A stretch of DNA of 39,221 bases from Gordonia sputi NBRC 100414 (GCF_000248055.1 NZ_BAFC01000054.1:1-39221), one strand, 5' to 3'. Positions 1-9,203 are shown, counted from the stretch's first letter. Notes: generated by a model from the sequence alone, not told the origin. Made by a program: numbers and translations.

Positions 1-437
1 CCAGCCCCGTTCAAGATCACGTCATCGAGCTATTCCAACGAACTGTGAATGCGTTGCCTGCCGGAACGGCCGCCGATTCCTCCCGCTTCGGCGGGTGGGG
101 CACCACCGTCCCCTGCGACGACAATGCCACGTCAAAAGACGCACCCGTGAACTACAGTGACTCCCGCGACCTCAAACTCCCGCCTGGATCTGACTACAGC
201 GCGGCCGTCGCCCGCGTCGGGGACATCTGGACCTCTTGGGGTTGGAAAGTTATTGAGCGAGAAGACTTTACGAAGCCCAACCGGTTCGCCGAGGCACCCG
301 ATGCCTTCAAGTTGCAGATCGAGCTCAACAACGCCAACTACCCGCCAATCGTCACGGCTAGTTCGCCCTGCTTCAGCGGAAGACTTGTCGATTGGAATGT
401 GCCCATGCCGGCCGTCATCGCGCACAAGAATCGGTAA
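1..437 (+). CDS. LppA-like protein, 5'-truncated by the window edge
   Basis: The frame is open from base 3 to the stop at 435-437 and has no convincing start inside the window; a GTG at 45 is possible but the reading frame upstream of it already looks coding (QDHVIELFQRTVNALPAG), so the gene probably begins before base 1. The visible part has no membrane segment. It contains a GWGTTVPCDDN-like block, a central ...DIWTSWGWKVIERED stretch and an ending in which a serine-rich segment precedes a single Cys (SSPCFSG). This pattern of two widely spaced Cys and a short alpha/beta domain recalls mycobacterial LppA-type lipoproteins, whose lipobox would lie upstream of the window. The family assignment is from recalled resemblance only; function is unknown. 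Confidence 0.55.
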   Translation, partial: SPVQDHVIELFQRTVNALPAGTAADSSRFGGWGTTVPCDDNATSKDAPVNYSDSRDLKLPPGSDYSAAVARVGDIWTSWGWKVIEREDFTKPNRFAEAPDAFKLQIELNNANYPPIVTASSPCFSGRLVDWNVPMPAVIAHKNR

Positions 438-488
438 GACGAAACAGTGTGGTGCGATGCGCTTTTCGGCGTCATACGAACCGAGGAC

Positions 489-866
489 TCACAACGGCAC
501 CCAACTCGGCCACCACGGCGGCGCGCCATGTGGGCACAGGTCGTACAGCACCCCCGCCTTGTCGTGCTGCCAAGCAACCACCGACCAAATCACAAGCAGC
601 GCAAGGCCTGCCGACACGATCGGTGCTAGCGCCGCCACCCAGAAACTCGCTCGTGTAGCCAGAAGTGCGTAGCTCGACCAGCAGAGAACCAAGGCCGCCA
701 GGCCCGTCAGTGGGGCGTAGACAACAATTCCAGCGGCGCGACTCGGATCCCAGTCGCTAACGCTGCAGGCCGCCCACACCGCAGGAAGCAACCAAAACAC
801 GGCAACTCCCGCGCCGACAGCCAGGAGTGGAACCCAAAGGACGCCAAAGCGGCGCAACGTGATCAT
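489..866 (-). CDS. small multi-pass membrane protein, function unknown
   Basis: A 125-residue protein with three or four hydrophobic segments (about residues 7-30, 44-62, 70-95) and a short extracytoplasmic tail ending CPHGAPPWWPSWVPL. The ATG at 866 is preferred over an in-frame TTG at 884 because the protein then begins MITLRRF, a normal positively charged lead into the first membrane helix. No catalytic motif is visible. It lies tail to tail with the LppA-like gene and just downstream of the TetR gene on the same strand. I do not recognise the family. Confidence 0.55.
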   Translation of the reverse strand: MITLRRFGVLWVPLLAVGAGVAVFWLLPAVWAACSVSDWDPSRAAGIVVYAPLTGLAALVLCWSSYALLATRASFWVAALAPIVSAGLALLVIWSVVAWQHDKAGVLYDLCPHGAPPWWPSWVPL

Positions 867-899
867 GCGCCCGGCCGTGACCAAAGCAGTTCGGCCGAC

Positions 900-1568
900 C
901 TACTCCGCCCTCGTCACCAACGACAGCAGGACGCCGGTCATGGTGTCGACGGACAGCACGTGCTCGCCCTCGCGCCCGACGTACTCGAGCGAGAGTCCGT
1001 TGATCAGCGCCAGAACGAGCACGGCGGCGTCGAGCGCAGGCACCCGCAGTCGCAGGTGTCGAGCAGCCACGACCTCTTCGATGTTCGCCGCGAGCGACTC
1101 GGCGAGCTGTGCCCGCGCGGCGGTGTAGTCCTCGAGCAACTGCGGGTCGCGATCGACCTCCGACCGGAACTCCGCGAACACCACATTGGTCCGGTACGTG
1201 TCGCGGATCTGTTTGAGGATCATCAGCGCCAGGAAGCGCATGTCCGTCTCGGGGTCGGCGCTCTCCGACGTCGGCACCAGCGCGGGTGCCGTGAAGCCCG
1301 TGGCCCGCTCGGTGAACACAGACGACGTCAGGTCCATGAACAACGCGCCCTTGCTGGCGAAGTTCGAGTACACCGCGCCCTTGGAGTAGCCCGCACGCCC
1401 CGCGATCATCTCCAGCGACGCGTTGGCGTATCCCCGCTCAAGGAAGACCTCGCGCGCAGCGGCCCTGATGTCGGCTTGGACGTTCGCGCGGCTGGGCCGC
1501 CGTTTGGGTTGGTGCTCGGCGTCGGCTCCGGCGGTTGTGGAAGTGGAGCTTGACGATTCCGCAGTCAT
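900..1568 (-). CDS. TetR-family transcriptional regulator
   Basis: A 222-residue one-component repressor-type regulator. After a low-complexity Ser/Thr-rich N-terminus (about 25 residues) there is a typical TetR helix-turn-helix: VQADIRAAAREVFLERGYANASLEMIAGRAGYSKGA followed by VYSNFASKGAL, the recognition-helix signature. The rest is a variable all-helical ligand-binding domain. The ATG at 1568 is chosen because the protein then starts MTAESSSS; an upstream in-frame ATG at 1625 would add 19 residues but lies inside an inverted repeat. It is downstream of the permease gene on the same strand, so it may control that permease, but the ligand cannot be read from sequence. Confidence 0.9.
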   Translation of the reverse strand: MTAESSSSTSTTAGADAEHQPKRRPSRANVQADIRAAAREVFLERGYANASLEMIAGRAGYSKGAVYSNFASKGALFMDLTSSVFTERATGFTAPALVPTSESADPETDMRFLALMILKQIRDTYRTNVVFAEFRSEVDRDPQLLEDYTAARAQLAESLAANIEEVVAARHLRLRVPALDAAVLVLALINGLSLEYVGREGEHVLSVDTMTGVLLSLVTRAE

Positions 1569-1600
1569 CGGGACATTATCAATCACGGCTGCCAGTACCA

Positions 1601-1698
1601 GCGGTATCGAGAAGTGGAGATTCACTCGAGTACGTCGGGGGCGTCGACGAGCTACCCAACGGGCACGTCGACGTCACGAGACCTCTTCTCGATACCGC
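1601..1698. repeat. 14-bp perfect inverted repeat with 70-base loop
   Basis: GCGGTATCGAGAAG at 1601-1614 recurs as its exact reverse complement at 1685-1698. The right arm lies within the last codons of the permease gene and the left arm is 32 bases upstream of the TetR start, both genes being read on the minus strand. The long loop argues against an ordinary terminator. It may be a remnant of a dispersed intergenic element or a paired operator. Confidence 0.6.
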
Positions 1699-3095
1699 GT
1701 CTGGGCACCCTCGTCGTCGGAGTGATAGTTGCTGCGCCGCTGCACGATGAATCCGGCCGCGACGATGATCACCGCCGAGATCGCGGAGAAGATGATCGCC
1801 TGCCTCTGGTCGTTGTCGAAGACCATCAGGATCAGCACGGCCAGAATGAACAGCATCACCACACCGGTGAGGTACGGGAACAGCCACATCCGCACCGGCG
1901 GCCGGTGACCCTCCGCGCGCAGCACGCGGCCAAGCCGCCACTGGCTCGCCGCGATCGTCAGGTAAACGAACAGGGCGATCGCACCGCTCGTAGCGAGCAA
2001 CCACGCAAAGATCTTGTCCGGCAACACATAATTGCCGACCACCGCCAAGAATCCGACGACCATCGACATCAACACCGCAACCCACGGCACTCCCTTCGGC
2101 GTCAGGCTGCGCACCACCTGCGGGGCGTCGTGCCTGGTTCCCAGGGAGAACATCATGCGCGACGCCGTGTACAGCGCCGAGTTCAAACACGACGCAACGG
2201 CCGTCAGGATGACGATGTCCATGATGATCTTCGACCCCGGAATCCCGATGGCCTGCAACACCGACTGATACGAACCGTTCTCGAGTTTGTTGTAGGGCAT
2301 CAGCGCAACGACGACGAAGATCGACCCGATGTAGAACAGCGAGATCCGCCAGATCACCGAGTTGACCGCCTTGGTGATGCCGCGCTCGGGATTCGGCGAT
2401 TCCGCGGCGGCGATAGTCACGATCTCGGTGCCCATGAACGAGAACATCGTGATGAGCATGCCCGCGATCACCGCGCCGAATCCGTTGGGCATGAACCCAT
2501 CCGGCTTCCACAGGTGACTGACACCGCTGACTTCTGAGCTCGGAATCCACCCGAAGATCGCCGCGACGCCAACGAGAATGAACGCCACGATCGCGACGAC
2601 CTTGATCAACGCGAACCAGAACTCGAACTCACCGTAATTGCCGACACTCGCGAGGTTGGTGATGGTCAGCAGCAGTGTCACGGCAAGCGCCCAGATCCAC
2701 TGTTGACCACCGACGAGGTCGGTCAGGATCGCGGCTGCGGCCGTCGCCTCGACCGGTATGACGAGCACCCAGAACCACCAGTAGAGCCAGCCGACGGAGA
2801 AACCCGCCCACCGGCCGAGCGCGCGGTCGGCGTACACCGAGAACGATCCGGTGTCGGGGTTCGCGGTTGCCATCTCACCGAGCATCCGCATCACCAGCAC
2901 CACCAGGGTGCCGGCCAACGCGTAGGAGATCAGCACGGCCGGACCGGCCTTCTCGATGGCGTTCGCCGAACCGACGAACAGGCCCGCGCCGATGACGCCG
3001 GCGATCGAGATCATGGTGATGTGCCGCGGCTTCAGATTCGACCCCAGCGAGGTGGGCGCTTCCTCGGTGGAGCTGTGTGACTCGGTGGTTGCCAT
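1674..3095 (-). CDS. APC-family amino-acid permease
   Basis: A 473-residue inner-membrane transporter of the amino acid/polyamine/organocation superfamily, AAT/GabP type. About twelve hydrophobic segments are visible. The start of helix 1 carries the family signature (HITMISIAGVIGAGLFVGS), and helix 6 with its flank shows FMGTEIVTIAAAESPNPE, also diagnostic. Substrate is probably an amino acid or amine imported with protons; the exact substrate cannot be inferred. The ATG at 3095 gives MATTESHSS and has AAGGGA about 12 bases upstream; the longer in-frame start at 3182 would add a non-membrane His-rich leader that looks non-coding. The TetR gene follows on the same strand. Confidence 0.9.
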   Translation of the reverse strand: MATTESHSSTEEAPTSLGSNLKPRHITMISIAGVIGAGLFVGSANAIEKAGPAVLISYALAGTLVVLVMRMLGEMATANPDTGSFSVYADRALGRWAGFSVGWLYWWFWVLVIPVEATAAAAILTDLVGGQQWIWALAVTLLLTITNLASVGNYGEFEFWFALIKVVAIVAFILVGVAAIFGWIPSSEVSGVSHLWKPDGFMPNGFGAVIAGMLITMFSFMGTEIVTIAAAESPNPERGITKAVNSVIWRISLFYIGSIFVVVALMPYNKLENGSYQSVLQAIGIPGSKIIMDIVILTAVASCLNSALYTASRMMFSLGTRHDAPQVVRSLTPKGVPWVAVLMSMVVGFLAVVGNYVLPDKIFAWLLATSGAIALFVYLTIAASQWRLGRVLRAEGHRPPVRMWLFPYLTGVVMLFILAVLILMVFDNDQRQAIIFSAISAVIIVAAGFIVQRRSNYHSDDEGAQTRYREEVS

Positions 3096-3259
3096 CGTTG
3101 TACGACGTCCCTTCAAAAACGGTATTGACCCGATGTGGTGCGGGTGCTGCTTGTGGCGGTACGGCCCGATGTGTGCGGGCATGTCAGTTACCGACGCTTA
3201 ACCCTACGGAAGGCCCCGCGACTCCACTGGAAAATGCGGCAACGTCGCGAATGTCCGAA

Positions 3260-4174
3260 TCATCGCAGTACGCCCCATGTTTCGAACGCGGCGAGAGCAG
3301 CGTCGCCGGTGTTCCACAGCGCGTTGATATCGCCGACGGCGGCGTCGTGAGTCCGACGATCCTGCAGCGCCAACCCGTTGCCGAATGTCAGCACGTTGTA
3401 TCCGACGTCGGCCGCGCGCAGCATCGGGCCCGTCGCCTTGCCGGCGCCGACGAGCCGGTCGAGTCCCTCCCCGAAGAAGTAGAAGCGGAACGTCGGCCCG
3501 AGGTCGACGTGATAGGCACGATTGGTCTCACGGACGATCGAATCACCATGTGCGGCAATGGCATCGACCAGTCTGAAGTAGTCCGACGCATCGTCGGCCG
3601 TCGTGCGCGCATCCGCGGTGGCATACGCGAGGTCGACGGTGATGTGCGCGTTGTATCCGCTGAGCGCGGCGCGTTCACCGGAGACGCTGCAGGTGCCCGT
3701 CAACTCGAAGTACCGCTGCCAGTGTGTCGGCACCGAGCCTCCGGAGAACTCGGCGTGCGTTGCGTCGAGAAAACGGTTGAGCAGTCGCAGACTGATCACG
3801 GGCGCCCAGCGCGGGTTATGGAACGTCGACGGCTGCCGCTGGAGCGGCATCACCGCGTCGCGCTCGACCGCCGCCAATCCGAGGGCGAACAACCCCCTCC
3901 GGTCACGGTGCGCGGTCAGAATGTCGGTGATCTGCCACAGCCGACCCACCTGACGTTCCAGGACCGGAAGTGCCGTACCTGGCGACGCGTCGGCAGTGTC
4001 CGACAGTTCGACGATCCGCCGCACCTCGTTCGCCGACAGCGGGCTGCCGCACGCCCGTGAAACATCAGCGACCGTCGGCGCCGCGGCTGCCACACCCGCT
4101 CCGGTCATCCCACCACCGGCCACCGCCAGCGCGACGAGCATTCTGACCAGCGCAAATCTGGGTGCGACCATCAT
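3260..4174 (-). CDS. secreted DUF5995-family protein
   Basis: A 304-residue protein with a cleavable signal peptide: ALVRMLVALAVAGGGMTGAGVAAAA, likely cut near residue 32 (AAAAP). The mature part is mostly helical and carries GYNAHITVDLAYA (about residues 168-180), which matches the GMNAHINHDL-type motif I associate with DUF5995 proteins; the histidine in this motif may bind metal, but that is inference. Biochemical role is unknown. Two adjacent ATGs (4174 and 4171) could both serve as start. It diverges from the acyl-CoA synthetase gene across a 179-base gap. Confidence 0.75.
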   Translation of the reverse strand: MMVAPRFALVRMLVALAVAGGGMTGAGVAAAAPTVADVSRACGSPLSANEVRRIVELSDTADASPGTALPVLERQVGRLWQITDILTAHRDRRGLFALGLAAVERDAVMPLQRQPSTFHNPRWAPVISLRLLNRFLDATHAEFSGGSVPTHWQRYFELTGTCSVSGERAALSGYNAHITVDLAYATADARTTADDASDYFRLVDAIAAHGDSIVRETNRAYHVDLGPTFRFYFFGEGLDRLVGAGKATGPMLRAADVGYNVLTFGNGLALQDRRTHDAAVGDINALWNTGDAALAAFETWGVLR

Positions 4175-4240
4175 CTGATGCTAAGCGCGGCGTCGCTCGA
4201 CGGCAGCGCTTGCGACAAACCTGCAAGCCAAGTGCGGTTC

Positions 4241-4255
4241 TGTGCTCAGAGCACA
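4241..4255. promoter_or_regulatory. 15-bp palindrome, candidate operator
   Basis: TGTGCTC-A-GAGCACA is a perfect dyad with 7-base arms about one central base. It lies in the divergent gap between the DUF5995 gene and the acyl-CoA synthetase gene, roughly 100 bases before the synthetase start. Size and symmetry suit a dimeric regulator. Which protein would bind is not known; the PucR regulator encoded downstream is one candidate. Confidence 0.4.
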
Positions 4256-4353
4256 ACAGTCCGACGAAAGTCTGGTGCGCGGGGCCGTTCTCGGTCACAC
4301 GGACAGCTATTAGTGTTCTGGCTCACATCCACCTAGTAGAGGACCAATTCAAC

Positions 4354-5823
4354 GTGAGCGCACCGTCGTATTTTCCCTGGGAGCTGGCCCATCGTGCAGC
4401 CGCACCATGCGTCCGCGACGACCACACCGAACTCGACTACGCGAGCTTTGCCGCCAGAGTCGACGCCGCAGCCGAGCAGTTCGACGCCCTCGGAGTCCGA
4501 CGCGGCGACGTCGTCGCGACGTTCCTGCCCAATCGCGTCGAACTTCTCATCGCGATCGCAGCCGCCTGGCGCCTCGGTGCCATCGCAACACCGGTCAATC
4601 CGGCCTTCACCGCGAGTGAGGCGGAGTATCAGCTCGACGATTCGGGTGCCCGCCTCGTCCTCGTAGACGACGACGCGCTGCCCGCCACGTCGGACCGCAG
4701 CCTCCTCCACGTCGACGACCTCGCCACCGCCGCCTCGTCGTGGACACCCCCGGAGCCTCCGCAGATGTCCGACGACGCGCTGCTCATCTACACGTCGGGA
4801 TCGACCGGCCGCCCCAAGGGTGTGCGTCTGGCCCACGACAATCTGCATTACATGGCGTCGGCGATGAAAGAGCTGATGTCGCTGACGCCCGCCGACCACG
4901 CGCTACTGGTGCTGCCTCTGTTTCACGTCAACGCCATCTGCGTCAGCTTCCTCGCGCCGGTCCTCGCCGGCGGCCAACTCACCATCACCGGGAAGTTCTC
5001 GCCGTCGCGCTTCTTCACCGACCTGCACACCCTGTCGCCGACGTACTTCTCGGCCGTCCCGACCATCTACGCGCTGCTCGTCTCCCATCCCGACGTCAGC
5101 GCAGAAGCCTTCGAATCGTTGCGCTTTGCGATCTGCGGCGCCGCCCCGATCTCGAAGGAACTGCTCGATCACGTCGAGTCGACGTTCGGCGTTCCGATCC
5201 TGCAGGGCTACGGACTCACCGAGGGCACCTGCGCGTCGGCGTGCAATCCCCTTGACGGACAACGGAAGTCCGGAACTGTCGGACCTGCCCTGCCCGGCCA
5301 GACCATCCGTATCGTCACCCCCGACGGCGCCGACGCACCGACCGGCGAACCCGGCGAGGTACTCATCTCCGGGCCCAACGTCATGCGCGGCTACCTCAAC
5401 CGTCCCGACGCCACCGCCAGCACCGTCGTCGACGGCTGGCTACACACCGGCGACGTCGGAACCCTCGACGCCGACGGGTATCTCACCCTGGTCGATCGCA
5501 TCAAGGACATGATCATCCGCGGTGGAGAGAACCTCTACCCCAAGGAGATCGAGAACGCACTCGCCACCCATCCGTCGGTGCTCGAGTGCGCGGTGGTCGG
5601 AGCCCCCGACCCCATCTACGGCGAGGTACCGGTCGCGTTCGTGGTCGCCTACCCGGACCAGCCGGTCCGCGAGGCCGAACTGACCGACCATGTCGCCTCG
5701 ATCCTCACAAAGGCCAAGCGGCCCAACGAGATCAACGTCGTCGAGCAGCTGCCCCGCAACCCGGTCGGCAAGATCGACAAACCAGGACTACGACGCCAAG
5801 TCCGCGAACCCCAACCAACGTAA
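4354..5823 (+). CDS. class I adenylate-forming acyl-CoA synthetase/ligase
   Basis: A 489-residue soluble enzyme of the ANL superfamily that activates a carboxylic acid as acyl-AMP and transfers it to CoA. Motifs in order: the P-loop YTSGSTGRPKG (about 146-156), YGLTEGT (about 286-292), the hinge block GWLHTGDVG then DRIKDMIIRGGENLYPKEIE (about 363-398), and the C-terminal catalytic lysine in NPVGKIDK (about 468-475). The length is normal for the family. The GTG at 4354 is chosen because AGAGGA lies 10 bases upstream and the protein then begins at the expected place. Fatty or aromatic substrate cannot be distinguished by eye. The last codons and the TAA stop lie inside a 16-bp tandem repeat. 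Confidence 0.9.
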   Translation: MSAPSYFPWELAHRAAAPCVRDDHTELDYASFAARVDAAAEQFDALGVRRGDVVATFLPNRVELLIAIAAAWRLGAIATPVNPAFTASEAEYQLDDSGARLVLVDDDALPATSDRSLLHVDDLATAASSWTPPEPPQMSDDALLIYTSGSTGRPKGVRLAHDNLHYMASAMKELMSLTPADHALLVLPLFHVNAICVSFLAPVLAGGQLTITGKFSPSRFFTDLHTLSPTYFSAVPTIYALLVSHPDVSAEAFESLRFAICGAAPISKELLDHVESTFGVPILQGYGLTEGTCASACNPLDGQRKSGTVGPALPGQTIRIVTPDGADAPTGEPGEVLISGPNVMRGYLNRPDATASTVVDGWLHTGDVGTLDADGYLTLVDRIKDMIIRGGENLYPKEIENALATHPSVLECAVVGAPDPIYGEVPVAFVVAYPDQPVREAELTDHVASILTKAKRPNEINVVEQLPRNPVGKIDKPGLRRQVREPQPT

Positions 5824-5856
5824 ACCCAGCCAACGTAGAACCCCAGCCAACGTAAA
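5809..5856. repeat. three tandem 16-bp repeats across a stop codon
   Basis: Units CCCCAACCAACGTAAA, CCCAGCCAACGTAGAA and CCCCAGCCAACGTAAA follow one another without gaps. The first unit supplies the TAA stop of the acyl-CoA synthetase gene and its last four residues (PQPT). A partial unit (CCCAACCC) follows. The repeat is less GC-rich than its surroundings. Confidence 0.8.
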
Positions 5857-5942
5857 CCCAACCCGCACAACACAGTCCGAGCGCCCGACCACGTCGTCGG
5901 TCGATGGCGCCTGCCCGAGAACCTTCAGATAAGGAGAACACC

Positions 5943-7778
5943 ATGGGTCTCGTACAACCCGACTTCCCACCGGTCGACCCGGAAACCTTCCTCGACAAGC
6001 CATTCTTCGACCGAATGCGCGTGCTCAGCACGCACTGGGCCGAGTACGGATTCGGTACACCCAAGATGCTCCAGGTCATCTACCTGGCGAAGATCCTGGT
6101 GCTCTACCTGGGTATCGGTCTGAGCATCGCGACCTTCACCTCCGGTCTCAACGTGCTGCACGTGTCGCAGTGGTGGAACGAGCCGATCATCTACCAGAAG
6201 GCCATCCTCTGGACGCTGCTGGTCGAGGTGCTCGGCCTCGGCGGCTCCTGGGGCCCGCTCGCAGGCCACTTCAAGCCGATGACCGGCGGGTTGCTGTTCT
6301 GGCTGCGCCCGCAGACGATCCGGCTCCCACCGTGGCCCGGCAAGGTGCCGTTGACCAAGGGCGATTCGCGCACCGTGTTCGACGTCGCGATCTACGCACT
6401 ACTTCTGATCACAACCGTTGTCGCACTGGTGCTTCCGGGTGTGCAGTCGAGCTGGCTCAACGCTGAGGCACCCACCTCGCACGGCCTGGTCAACCCGGTT
6501 CTGATCTACCCCGTGATCGCACTGCTGGTCATCATCGGTCTGCGCGACAAGGTCATCTTCATCGCAGCGCGTGGTGAGCAGTACCTGCCGGCTCTGATCT
6601 TCTTCGGCATCCTGCCCTTCGTCGACATGATCCTCGCGCTGAAGCTGCTGATCGTCACGGTGTGGGTCGGCGCAGGCGTTTCCAAACTGGGACACCACTT
6701 CTCGATGGTCATCCCGCCGATGATGTCGAATACGCCGTGGCTGACGATCAAGGCCCTCAAGCGCGCGAACTACCGCAACTTCCCCAACGACCTTCGACCG
6801 TCGAAGGTCGCAGGCGGTATCGGTCACGTGCTCGGCACCATCGTCGAAATCGCGACGCCGTTGGTCCTGCTGTTCTCGACCAACAAGTGGCTCACACTCG
6901 CCGCGGTGGTGTTGATGGTGGGCTTCCACCTGTTCATCTTCTCGACGTTCCCCCTCGCGGTGCCGCTCGAATGGAACCTCCTGTTCGCCTACGCAGCGAT
7001 CTTCCTCTTCTGGGGCCACCCGGCATGGGACGGCTACGCACTCACAGATACGACGATGCCGTGGGCAATGGTCCTCATCGCCATCGCGCTGTGCTTCTTC
7101 CCGGTGCTCGGCAACCTGCGCCCGGATCTGGTGTCGTTCCTCCCGTCGATGCGGCAGTACGCAGGCAACTGGGCGTCGGCCACCTGGGCATTCGCACCCG
7201 GCGCCGAGGAGAAGCTGGAACAGCACATCGTCCGGTCGTCGCCCAACACCCGTACGCAGCTGATGGCCACGTACCCGCCCGAGGTCGCCGACGTCGTGAT
7301 GCATCAGATGCTCGCATGGCGGTCGATGCACAGCCAGGGTCGCGCGCTGTACTCGCTGATGAGCCGCCACCTCGGTGAGGACATCAACACCTACACCCTG
7401 CGCGAAGCCGAGTTCGCCTGTAACTCGTTGGTGGCGTTCAACTTCGGCGACGGACACCTGCACGACGCGAAGATGATCGCCGCCCTGCAGCGACGCTGCA
7501 ACTTCGCCCCGGGCGAGTTCCTCGTCGTGTGGATCGAGTCGCAGCCCATCCACAAGAGCATCCAGGAGTACCAGGTGATCGACGCTGCGCTCGGTGTCAT
7601 CGAGCGGGGTACGTACCGGGTCAGCGATGCCATCGCCGAGCAGCCATGGCTGCCCAACGGGCCGATCCCCATCAACGTCGAATGGACGCTCGACGTTGAC
7701 GCGGCCCGCGCGTTGACTGATCCTGAGGTGATGACCGAACCCAAGATGCGCGGTGCAGGCGCGCAGGAACAGGTGTAG
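5943..7778 (+). CDS. DUF3556 multi-pass membrane protein
   Basis: A 611-residue integral membrane protein. Hydrophobic segments cover roughly residues 45-65, 82-100, 150-175, 190-205, 225-260 and 305-390, followed by a soluble C-terminal domain of about 200 residues. Diagnostic blocks for DUF3556, a family I know mainly from mycobacteria and relatives, are HWAEYGFGTP, FWLRPQTIRLPPWP, GLRDKVIFIAARGEQY and FPNDLRPSKVAGG. No function is established. The ATG at 5943 has AAGGAG seven to ten bases upstream, which fixes the start. It follows the acyl-CoA synthetase gene by 119 bases and is only three bases ahead of the FAD enzyme gene, so the latter two are co-transcribed; a role in lipid or hydrophobic-compound metabolism is inference from that context. 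Confidence 0.88.
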   Translation: MGLVQPDFPPVDPETFLDKPFFDRMRVLSTHWAEYGFGTPKMLQVIYLAKILVLYLGIGLSIATFTSGLNVLHVSQWWNEPIIYQKAILWTLLVEVLGLGGSWGPLAGHFKPMTGGLLFWLRPQTIRLPPWPGKVPLTKGDSRTVFDVAIYALLLITTVVALVLPGVQSSWLNAEAPTSHGLVNPVLIYPVIALLVIIGLRDKVIFIAARGEQYLPALIFFGILPFVDMILALKLLIVTVWVGAGVSKLGHHFSMVIPPMMSNTPWLTIKALKRANYRNFPNDLRPSKVAGGIGHVLGTIVEIATPLVLLFSTNKWLTLAAVVLMVGFHLFIFSTFPLAVPLEWNLLFAYAAIFLFWGHPAWDGYALTDTTMPWAMVLIAIALCFFPVLGNLRPDLVSFLPSMRQYAGNWASATWAFAPGAEEKLEQHIVRSSPNTRTQLMATYPPEVADVVMHQMLAWRSMHSQGRALYSLMSRHLGEDINTYTLREAEFACNSLVAFNFGDGHLHDAKMIAALQRRCNFAPGEFLVVWIESQPIHKSIQEYQVIDAALGVIERGTYRVSDAIAEQPWLPNGPIPINVEWTLDVDAARALTDPEVMTEPKMRGAGAQEQV

Positions 7779-7781
7779 CCG

Positions 7782-9203
7782 GTGACCTCAGCGGTCATAG
7801 TCGGCGGCGGGCCCAACGGGCTCGCCGCCGCCCTGCACCTCGCCCGCAACGACGTCGAGGTCACCGTGCTCGAAGCCGCCGACACCGTCGGCGGTGGCGC
7901 GCGGTCGGGGGAGCTCACGCTCCCCGGTGTCATCCACGACCACTGCTCGGCGTTTCATCCGCTCGCCGTCGGATCGCCGTTCTGGCGAGACGTCGGACTC
8001 GAGCAGTACGGACTCGTGTGGCGGTGGCCCGAGATCGATTGCGCCCACCCGCTGGACTCCGGCGAGGCAGGCCTGCTCTACCAATCCATCGACGAGACCG
8101 CCGCGGCGCTCGGAGAGGATGGTCGACGCTGGCGCCTGTTCTTCGGTGATGTGGCAAGCGGATTCGACGACCTGTCCGCCGATCTGCTGCGCCCGATCAT
8201 CAATATCCCTCGGCATCCCCTGCGGCTGGCCGCATTCGGGCCGCGGGCGCTGCTTCCGGCGTCCGCCGTCGCACGTGTGTTCCGCACACCGCGGGCGCGG
8301 GGGCTGTTCGGAGGTATCGCCGCGCACGCGTTCAACCGCTTGGACCGTCCGATGACCGCGTCGCTCGGCATGATGATCGCCGCGAGCGGTCATCGCTACG
8401 GATGGCCTGTGGCAGAAGGGGGTTCGGGGGCGATCATCGACGCCGTGGTGTCGGCGCTGCGCTCGTACGGCGTCAAGATCGAGACCGGTGTGCGGGTCAG
8501 CGCCCGCACCGATATCCCCGACGCCGAGCTCGTCCTCCTCGACCTCTCACCCGAGCAGGCTCTCGCCATCTACGGCGACGAGATGCCGTCGAGGATCGCG
8601 CGTTCGTATCGGCGATACCGCGTCGGATCGTCGGCGTTCAAGGTCGACTACGCGATCGACGGCGACATCCCGTGGACCAACCCGGACTGCGGTCGTGCCG
8701 GAACCGTGCACCTCGGCGGCACTTTCGACGAGGTGGCCTCCACCGAAGCCAGTCGCGCCGGCGGTGTCATGGTGCCGAATCCCTTTGTGCTGCTGGGTCA
8801 GCAGTACGTCGCCGACCCCACTCGGAGCGCCGGCAACGTCAACCCCGTGTACGCCTACGCCCACGTTCCCAAGGGGTACGAAGGCGACGCCACCGACCTC
8901 GTCACGCAGCAGATCGAGCGCTTCGCACCGGGCTTCCGCGACCGGATACTCGCTACGCGCAGCACGGGAACCCGCCAATTGCACGACTACAACGCCAATT
9001 TCGCCGCGGGCGACATCATCGGCGGTGCCAACGACGGGCTGCAGATGCTGATGCGACCACGCACAGCACTCGACCCGTACTGGCTCGGCGTCGACGGCGT
9101 GTACCTGTGCTCACAGTCGACGCCGCCCGGCGCCGGAGTGCACGGACTGTGCGGTGTCAATGCCGCGACGGCGGCACTGAAAAGGCTGGAGCGCAAGCGG
9201 TGA
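7782..9203 (+). CDS. phytoene-desaturase-like NAD(P)/FAD-dependent oxidoreductase
   Basis: A 473-residue flavoprotein. The N-terminus has the FAD dinucleotide-binding fold (VIVGGGPNGLAAALHLARN, then VTVLEAADTVGGGARS), and the C-terminus has the second nucleotide-contact block typical of the CrtI/phytoene desaturase and carotenoid-isomerase-like family (GVYLCSQSTPPGAGVHGLCGVNAA). Such enzymes oxidise, desaturate or isomerise hydrophobic substrates; no carotenoid genes lie nearby, so carotenoid synthesis is not implied. The GTG at 7782 is three bases after the DUF3556 stop, and the stop overlaps the PucR start by four bases, so translation is coupled. Confidence 0.87.
   Translation: MTSAVIVGGGPNGLAAALHLARNDVEVTVLEAADTVGGGARSGELTLPGVIHDHCSAFHPLAVGSPFWRDVGLEQYGLVWRWPEIDCAHPLDSGEAGLLYQSIDETAAALGEDGRRWRLFFGDVASGFDDLSADLLRPIINIPRHPLRLAAFGPRALLPASAVARVFRTPRARGLFGGIAAHAFNRLDRPMTASLGMMIAASGHRYGWPVAEGGSGAIIDAVVSALRSYGVKIETGVRVSARTDIPDAELVLLDLSPEQALAIYGDEMPSRIARSYRRYRVGSSAFKVDYAIDGDIPWTNPDCGRAGTVHLGGTFDEVASTEASRAGGVMVPNPFVLLGQQYVADPTRSAGNVNPVYAYAHVPKGYEGDATDLVTQQIERFAPGFRDRILATRSTGTRQLHDYNANFAAGDIIGGANDGLQMLMRPRTALDPYWLGVDGVYLCSQSTPPGAGVHGLCGVNAATAALKRLERKR

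Noticed and set aside
1579..2550. 323-residue minus-strand open frame inside the permease gene
   Set aside because: It is an out-of-frame shadow with shadow-type composition; the permease frame has membrane helices and family motifs.
8402..9199. Long N-terminal extension of the PucR protein in the same frame
   Set aside because: It overlaps the FAD oxidoreductase, which has clear domain motifs, and its Arg/Pro-rich composition is that of a shadow frame.
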